Of a stretch of DNA of 9,723 nt, positions 6,260 to 9,723 are shown piece by piece. This stretch comes from an uncultured Eubacteriales bacterium (GTDB lineage: Bacteria; Bacillota; Clostridia; Oscillospirales; Butyricicoccaceae). The DNA lies in the NCBI GenBank assembly GCA_934675045.1, contig CAKUPI010000053.1:1-9723 (forward strand). Direction: 5' to 3'. Within the stretch, counting starts at the first letter, position 1. The number at the start of each line of letters is the position of its first letter. A program made the translations under genes and the position numbers. A model generated the notes under the pieces. That model was not told the DNA's origin, searched no databases, and saw nothing but the letters and a program-made list of their open reading frames with translations.

Positions 6260-6729
6260 TTCGTATCGGCAATGGATATGACGTTCACCGTCTGGTCGCA
6301 GGGCGCCGCCTTATCATAGGCGGGGTGGACATTCCGTTTGAAAAGGGGCTTTTGGGACACAGCGACGCCGACGTGCTGGCGCATGCCGTCATCGACGCGC
6401 TGCTGGGAGCGGCGGCTATGGACAACATCGGCGTCTTGTTCCCCGATACCGATCCGCGCTACAAAAACGCCGACAGCCTGGTGCTGCTGCGCCTGAGCTG
6501 CGAACGCCTGCGGGCGGCCGGCTGGGAAATCGTCAACGTCGACTCCATTGTCGTGACGCAGGCGCCCAAAATGCTGCCGCATATTCCCCTGATGCGCGAA
6601 CGTCTGGCGCGGGCGATGGGCGTCGAACTTTCGCAGGTGTCGGTCAAGGCCAAAACGGAAGAGGGCCTCGGATTTACCGGCGGGGGAGAGGGGATTGCGG
6701 CCCACGCCGTCTGCCTGCTGACCGCATAA
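6256..6729 (+). CDS. ispF: IspF, 2-C-methyl-D-erythritol 2,4-cyclodiphosphate synthase
   Basis: This 157-residue enzyme cyclises the 2-phosphorylated CDP-methylerythritol, releasing CMP. GYDVHR near the N-terminus gives D9 and H11, and [11 protein letters not shown] gives H43, the expected zinc ligands. [13 protein letters not shown] and [23 protein letters not shown] are the remaining family signatures. Length is typical of the homotrimeric enzyme. GGAGGC at 6244-6249 lies inside ispD, and the start overlaps the ispD stop by 4 bp. The intermediate kinase IspE is not in the window. A GC-rich terminator follows. Confidence 0.96.
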   Translation: MIRIGNGYDVHRLVAGRRLIIGGVDIPFEKGLLGHSDADVLAHAVIDALLGAAAMDNIGVLFPDTDPRYKNADSLVLLRLSCERLRAAGWEIVNVDSIVVTQAPKMLPHIPLMRERLARAMGVELSQVSVKAKTEEGLGFTGGGEGIAAHAVCLLTA

Positions 6730-6742
6730 CCGTCGAAAACAC

Positions 6743-6783
6743 AGCCGGCCGGGCTTATTGCCCGGCCGGCTTTCACATTTTCT
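6743..6783 (+). terminator. GC-rich intrinsic terminator after ispF
   Basis: AGCCGGCCGGGC (6743-6754) pairs perfectly over 12 bp with GCCCGGCCGGCT (6760-6771) around a TTATT loop. The T-run is broken (TTCACATTTTC), but the stem is very stable. Confidence 0.8.
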
Positions 6784-6801
6784 GCGGGTGGGGCATAAGA
6801 T
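6772..6801 (+). promoter_or_regulatory. Candidate promoter of the DUF3343-aminotransferase pair
   Basis: TTCACA (6772-6777), a 5 of 6 match to the -35 consensus, and TAAGAT (6796-6801) are 18 bp apart. The -35 element starts at the end of the ispF terminator stem, so terminator and promoter are directly abutted. The GTG start of the next gene is about 32 bp further on. Confidence 0.4.
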
Positions 6802-6833
6802 AGAGCACGCTGAAGAAATGAGAGGTGCTTTCG

Positions 6834-7085
6834 GTGGGCTTTCTTATCACGTTCAAATCGGTGACCCATGCGCAAAGCGGCGCACGGGTGCTGTCCAATC
6901 ACGGAATGGTCACCTATCTGGTGAGACCGGCCACTGTGCTGGCGCGCGGCTCGTGCGGCTATGCGCTGCGGCTCAACGCCGTCGGCGCGCAGAAGGCGGT
7001 GCGGCTGCTCCGGCAGAAAAATGTGCCCTTTGCCGGCGCCTTTTACGAAATGCCCGGCGGAGAGATCAAGGAGGCCGAGCTATGA
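6834..7085 (+). CDS. DUF3343 protein, putative sulfur/selenium carrier-like
   Basis: This encodes a small protein of 83 residues if started at GTG 6834. That start is chosen because GAGGTG (6822-6827), an excellent match to the 16S rRNA tail, lies 6 bp upstream; GTG 6825 overlaps that site. The sequence FLITFKSVTHAQSGARVL is the DUF3343 N-terminal signature, and C41 in ARGSCGYALRL is the conserved cysteine. In other genomes this family is often next to sulfur-transferase, SirA-like or selenium genes and has been proposed as a sulfur or selenium carrier; this is family context, not proven function. The stop codon overlaps the start of the following cysteine-desulfurase-like gene by 4 bp, which suggests the two proteins work together, with C41 a candidate acceptor. 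Confidence 0.8.
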   Translation: MGFLITFKSVTHAQSGARVLSNHGMVTYLVRPATVLARGSCGYALRLNAVGAQKAVRLLRQKNVPFAGAFYEMPGGEIKEAEL

Positions 7086-8221
7086 TTTATTTCGATAACG
7101 GCGCCACAACGCTGCAAAAGCCGAGGCAGGTGGCCAAAGCCGTGGAGGCCGCCATGCTGAGCTGTGCCAACCCCGGGCGCAGCGGACACCGGCCCGCCCT
7201 GAAGGCGGCGGAGACGGTATACCGGTGCCGCGAAGAAGCGGCCGGGCTGTTTGAAGCGCCGGGGCCCGAGAGCGTTGTGTTCACCCAAAACGCGACGCAC
7301 GCGCTCAACATCGCCATCAAAAGCCTGCTGCACGACAGCGGCCATGCCGTCATTTCGGGGTACGAGCACAACTCCGTGGTACGGCCGCTGGAGGCCATGC
7401 GCGCGCGGGGCGTGACCTACACCGTGGCGCAGTCGCCGCTTTTTTCCAGGCAGGCGGCCTATGACGCCGTATGCGAAGCCGTCAGCGGGGAAACCCGCTG
7501 CGTCATCCTAAACCACGTCTCCAATGTGTTCGGCTTTGTGCTGCCGGTTGAGGCCATCGACCAGCTGTGCAGCCGCAAGGGCATTCCCATGATCATCGAC
7601 GCCTCGCAGTCGGCCGGCGTCCTGCCGGTCAGCGTGCAAAAGCTGCCGAGCGTGCACTTTGTCTGTATGCCGGGGCACAAATCCCTGTACGGCCCGCAGG
7701 GAACCGGCATTCTGATAGTGTGTAAAGGCGAAAAGCTTCACAGCCTGACCGAGGGCGGAACGGGGAGCAATTCGCTGAGCCTGACCCAGCCGGGGTTCCT
7801 GCCCGATATGCTTGAAAGCGGCACGCTGAACGTGCCGGGCATTGCGGGGCTGTGCGAGGGCCTGCGGTTTGTGCGCAAGCAGGGGATGGAGGCGATGGCG
7901 CAGCATAAACGGCGGCTTTTGGAGGCGGCGGTCGCCGGGCTGAACGACATCCGGGGCGTGACGGCCTACCATTCGACGCCCGACAGCCAGCAGAGCCTGT
8001 TTTCCTTTACGGCCAAGGGCGTCAATCCGGCGGTCATCTGCCAGCAGCTGGCCGCGCGCGGCATCTGCCTGCGCGACGGGCTGCACTGCTCGCCGCTGGC
8101 CCACCGCAGCGCCGGAACCCTGCCGGACGGAGCGTGCCGGGTCAGCTTTTCCTGCTTCAATACCATGCAGGAGGTCAAAAGTTTTCTCTTTGCTGTAAAA
8201 AAAGTGTTAACTTCCTCTTAA
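7082..8221 (+). CDS. Class V aminotransferase, cysteine desulfurase-like
   Basis: This 379-residue pyridoxal phosphate enzyme begins IYFDNGATTLQKP, as cysteine desulfurases do. FTQNATHALNIAI binds the cofactor, DASQSAGVLPV supplies the cofactor-contacting aspartate, and K200 in MPGHKSLYGPQGTG is the expected Schiff-base lysine. C336 in RDGLHCSPLAHRSAGT matches the catalytic cysteine of SufS-like enzymes. It resembles the branch typified by Enterococcus EF2568, linked in the literature to selenium-dependent molybdenum hydroxylases, rather than housekeeping IscS. Reaction inferred: release of sulfur or selenium from cysteine or selenocysteine as an enzyme-bound persulfide or perselenide. The ATG start is inside the end of the DUF3343 gene (ATGA overlap); the same frame is open further upstream, but no start there fits better. 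No iscU, sufU or selD gene is in the window. No clear terminator follows. Confidence 0.88.
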   Translation: MIYFDNGATTLQKPRQVAKAVEAAMLSCANPGRSGHRPALKAAETVYRCREEAAGLFEAPGPESVVFTQNATHALNIAIKSLLHDSGHAVISGYEHNSVVRPLEAMRARGVTYTVAQSPLFSRQAAYDAVCEAVSGETRCVILNHVSNVFGFVLPVEAIDQLCSRKGIPMIIDASQSAGVLPVSVQKLPSVHFVCMPGHKSLYGPQGTGILIVCKGEKLHSLTEGGTGSNSLSLTQPGFLPDMLESGTLNVPGIAGLCEGLRFVRKQGMEAMAQHKRRLLEAAVAGLNDIRGVTAYHSTPDSQQSLFSFTAKGVNPAVICQQLAARGICLRDGLHCSPLAHRSAGTLPDGACRVSFSCFNTMQEVKSFLFAVKKVLTSS

Positions 8222-8237
8222 ATTCGTCAGGAATCTA

Positions 8238-8266
8238 TTGAAAAATCGATCGTTCCTTGATAGACT
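8238..8266 (+). promoter_or_regulatory. Candidate promoter of cdaA-cdaR
   Basis: TTGAAA (8238-8243) and TAGACT (8261-8266) are separated by 17 bp, about 34 bp before the cdaA start. Because no terminator separates it from the aminotransferase gene, read-through may also contribute. Confidence 0.5.
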
Positions 8267-8299
8267 TATTTCAGAACTGTTGTGAAAAGGATAACAGGT

Positions 8300-9145
8300 A
8301 TGAAGATTTTTGGTGGTATTTGGGAACAATTGAAGTTCGCCACGGTGCTGGATGCCCTCGACATCCTCATCGTGGCCGCTTTCATATACTGGATCATCAA
8401 GCTGATGCGCAACACCAGTGCGTCACGCATCCTCAAGGGGGTGCTGGTGCTGCTGGTGCTCATGCAGATCTCCTCCGACTCCATGCTGGGGCTGCACGTA
8501 GTCAACTTTTTGCTCTCCAACGTGCTTCAGTTCAGCTTTTTGGCGCTGATCATTGTGTTCCAGCCCGAGCTGCGCAAGGTGCTCGAGCAGTTTGGCCGCA
8601 ACCACCTGCGCCTGTTCAAAAACCGCGAGGTGGACAAGCAGGGAATGCAGATGGCCATTTTGCAGACGGTTGAGGCGGCCAGCACCCTGTCGTGGAGCAA
8701 GACCGGCGCTCTCATCGTGTTTGAAAAAGAGGACAACATCTCTTCCATTTCCAAAACGGGCACCCGGGTGGACGCCGAGGTTTCGGCCGAGCTGCTGAAA
8801 AACGTTTTCTACCCCAAGGCGCCGCTGCACGACGGAGCGGTGGTCATTTCCAATGCCCGCATTGCGGCGGCCGGCTGCCTGCTGCCGCTGTCGACCAACC
8901 TCAACATCAGCAAGGAGCTGGGAACCCGTCACCGCGCCGCGGTCGGCATGAGCGAAAACTACGATTCGGTCTGTGTCGTCGTCTCGGAAGAGACCGGCGC
9001 CATTTCCTTTGCCGTGGGCGGAATCCTCAAGCGTCACCTTGCGCCGGAAACGCTCGAGCGTCTGCTTGTGCAGGAGCTTATTCCGCAGGAGGAATCGGAG
9101 AACGTTCCGGGCTTCTGGGCGCGACTGAAAGGGCTGCTGAAATGA
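8300..9145 (+). CDS. cdaA: CdaA, membrane-bound diadenylate cyclase
   Basis: This 281-residue enzyme (also called DacA or YbbP) makes the second messenger c-di-AMP from two ATP. Three hydrophobic segments at about residues 19-36, 44-57 and 67-90 anchor it in the membrane. The catalytic DAC domain follows, with D178-G179-A180 in LHDGAVVISN and R210-H211-R212 in RHRAAVGMSE, the two signature active-site motifs. Length matches the family. The ATG at 8300 has AAAGGA (8286-8291) 8 bp upstream; an in-frame GTG at 8282 has no ribosome binding site. The stop overlaps the start of cdaR by 4 bp, the conserved arrangement in Firmicutes, where glmM usually comes next, here beyond the window. Confidence 0.96.
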   Translation: MKIFGGIWEQLKFATVLDALDILIVAAFIYWIIKLMRNTSASRILKGVLVLLVLMQISSDSMLGLHVVNFLLSNVLQFSFLALIIVFQPELRKVLEQFGRNHLRLFKNREVDKQGMQMAILQTVEAASTLSWSKTGALIVFEKEDNISSISKTGTRVDAEVSAELLKNVFYPKAPLHDGAVVISNARIAAAGCLLPLSTNLNISKELGTRHRAAVGMSENYDSVCVVVSEETGAISFAVGGILKRHLAPETLERLLVQELIPQEESENVPGFWARLKGLLK

Positions 9146-9723
9146 AAAAGTGGATGAAAGACAATGATATTCTGCTGAAAACGCTGTCACTGCTGGTTGC
9201 GCTGCTGCTGTGGTTTTATGTGATGGACTCGCAGAACCCCGACATTGAGCAAACCGTTTCCAATCTGGACGTGCAGTTCCGCAACCTGTCGCATCTGACG
9301 GACATGCGCCTGATCATGACGGAGGGCAATAACTCCACCGTCACCATCCGGGTGCGCGGCAAGCGCAACGACATGAATGAGCTGAAGAGAAACACCGTCA
9401 GCGTCGTCGCCGACCTGTCGTCGATTACCGTGCCGGGCGAGTACAACCTGGTCTATACGGTCAATCTGGACAACAAGAACCTCAATTACACGCGCGTCAC
9501 GTCGGCCGTCCCCATTACGGTGGACCGCGTCGTCAGCAAGTCGGTGCCCGTCAAGCTGGAGCTGAAGGGCAAGCTGGCCGAGGGATATGTGCAGGGGCAG
9601 TACACGCTGTCGTCCGAGGCGGTCACGGTAGAAGGCCCGGAGCGCGTTTTGGAGACCATTGCAAACGCCGTCGCCGTTTACGATATGACCGACACCACCT
9701 CTGCCGTCGACACCGTGCTGGAC
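9142..9723 (+). CDS. cdaR: CdaR (YbbR-domain) regulator of CdaA, cut by the right window edge
   Basis: The first 194 codons are present and the frame is open at the window end. A short charged N-terminus is followed by one membrane helix (about residues 10-28, ILLKTLSLLVALLLWFYVM), then extracytoplasmic YbbR-type beta-rich repeats with segments such as VSNLDVQFRNLSHL, VTIRVRGKRNDM and VPVKLELKGKLAEGY. CdaR proteins bind the CdaA membrane part and adjust c-di-AMP synthesis. The start overlaps the cdaA stop (ATGA), so the two are almost certainly co-translated. Full-length proteins normally carry three to four repeats, so roughly half the gene is seen. Confidence 0.92.
   Translation, partial: MKKWMKDNDILLKTLSLLVALLLWFYVMDSQNPDIEQTVSNLDVQFRNLSHLTDMRLIMTEGNNSTVTIRVRGKRNDMNELKRNTVSVVADLSSITVPGEYNLVYTVNLDNKNLNYTRVTSAVPITVDRVVSKSVPVKLELKGKLAEGYVQGQYTLSSEAVTVEGPERVLETIANAVAVYDMTDTTSAVDTVLD

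Noticed and set aside
5014..6729. CarD-like gene with ispD-ispF as a new regulatory system
   Set aside because: Small CarD-family genes next to ispD-ispF are a familiar order in Clostridia; only the hairpin between them seems worth checking.
6758..7081. Upstream in-frame extension of the aminotransferase gene by about 108 codons
   Set aside because: It lies in the terminator tail and the DUF3343 gene, lacks family similarity, and the enzyme fold begins exactly at the ATG at 7082.
1..9723. CRISPR arrays, tRNA or rRNA genes, toxin-antitoxin or defence genes
   Set aside because: No regularly spaced repeats, tRNA-like cloverleaf or rRNA signature was seen, and every sizeable coding stretch is accounted for by the listed genes.

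Overview
The window reads as the chromosome of a strictly anaerobic, endospore-forming member of the Clostridia with a fairly high GC content, probably from the Oscillospiraceae/Ruminococcaceae side. The support is a Spo0A gene, a ferredoxin-dependent 2-oxoacid oxidoreductase cluster, the non-mevalonate isoprenoid genes ispD-ispF beside a small CarD-like regulator, and a c-di-AMP cyclase operon. The species cannot be named from the sequence alone. All genes recognised are on the + strand.

Layout. (1) Bases 3-197 are the last 64 codons of a large serine recombinase of the DUF4368 type, so the left edge is probably the end of an integrated mobile element. A strong hairpin terminator (263-291) follows, then a gene-free stretch with a perfect 27-bp dyad (421-447). 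(2) spo0A (564-1337) has its own candidate promoter and terminator. Its receiver domain is atypical. (3) A five-gene operon (1534-4814) encodes a P-loop ATPase of unknown role, a two-cluster ferredoxin-like subunit, and the alpha, beta and gamma subunits of a 2-oxoacid:ferredoxin oxidoreductase, closest by eye to the VorB/branched-chain type. It ends in a strong terminator. (4) A CarD-family regulator (5014-5493), then ispD and ispF (5546-6729) with a 4-bp overlap, ending in a GC-rich terminator. (5) A DUF3343 protein and a cysteine-desulfurase-like class V aminotransferase (6834-8221), also overlapping by 4 bp; the family context suggests sulfur or selenium handling. (6) cdaA (8300-9145) and the beginning of cdaR (9142 to the window end), the c-di-AMP synthesis module.

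How the parts relate. Most of the window is conserved housekeeping: amino-acid or 2-oxoacid catabolism linked to reduced ferredoxin, isoprenoid precursor synthesis, second-messenger synthesis and sporulation control. The points most worth a second look are the mobile-element end directly upstream of spo0A, where spoIVB is normally found; the altered acidic pocket of this Spo0A; the long perfect dyad between the two; and the DUF3343/aminotransferase pair. I saw no clear sign of a wholly new defence or mobile system.
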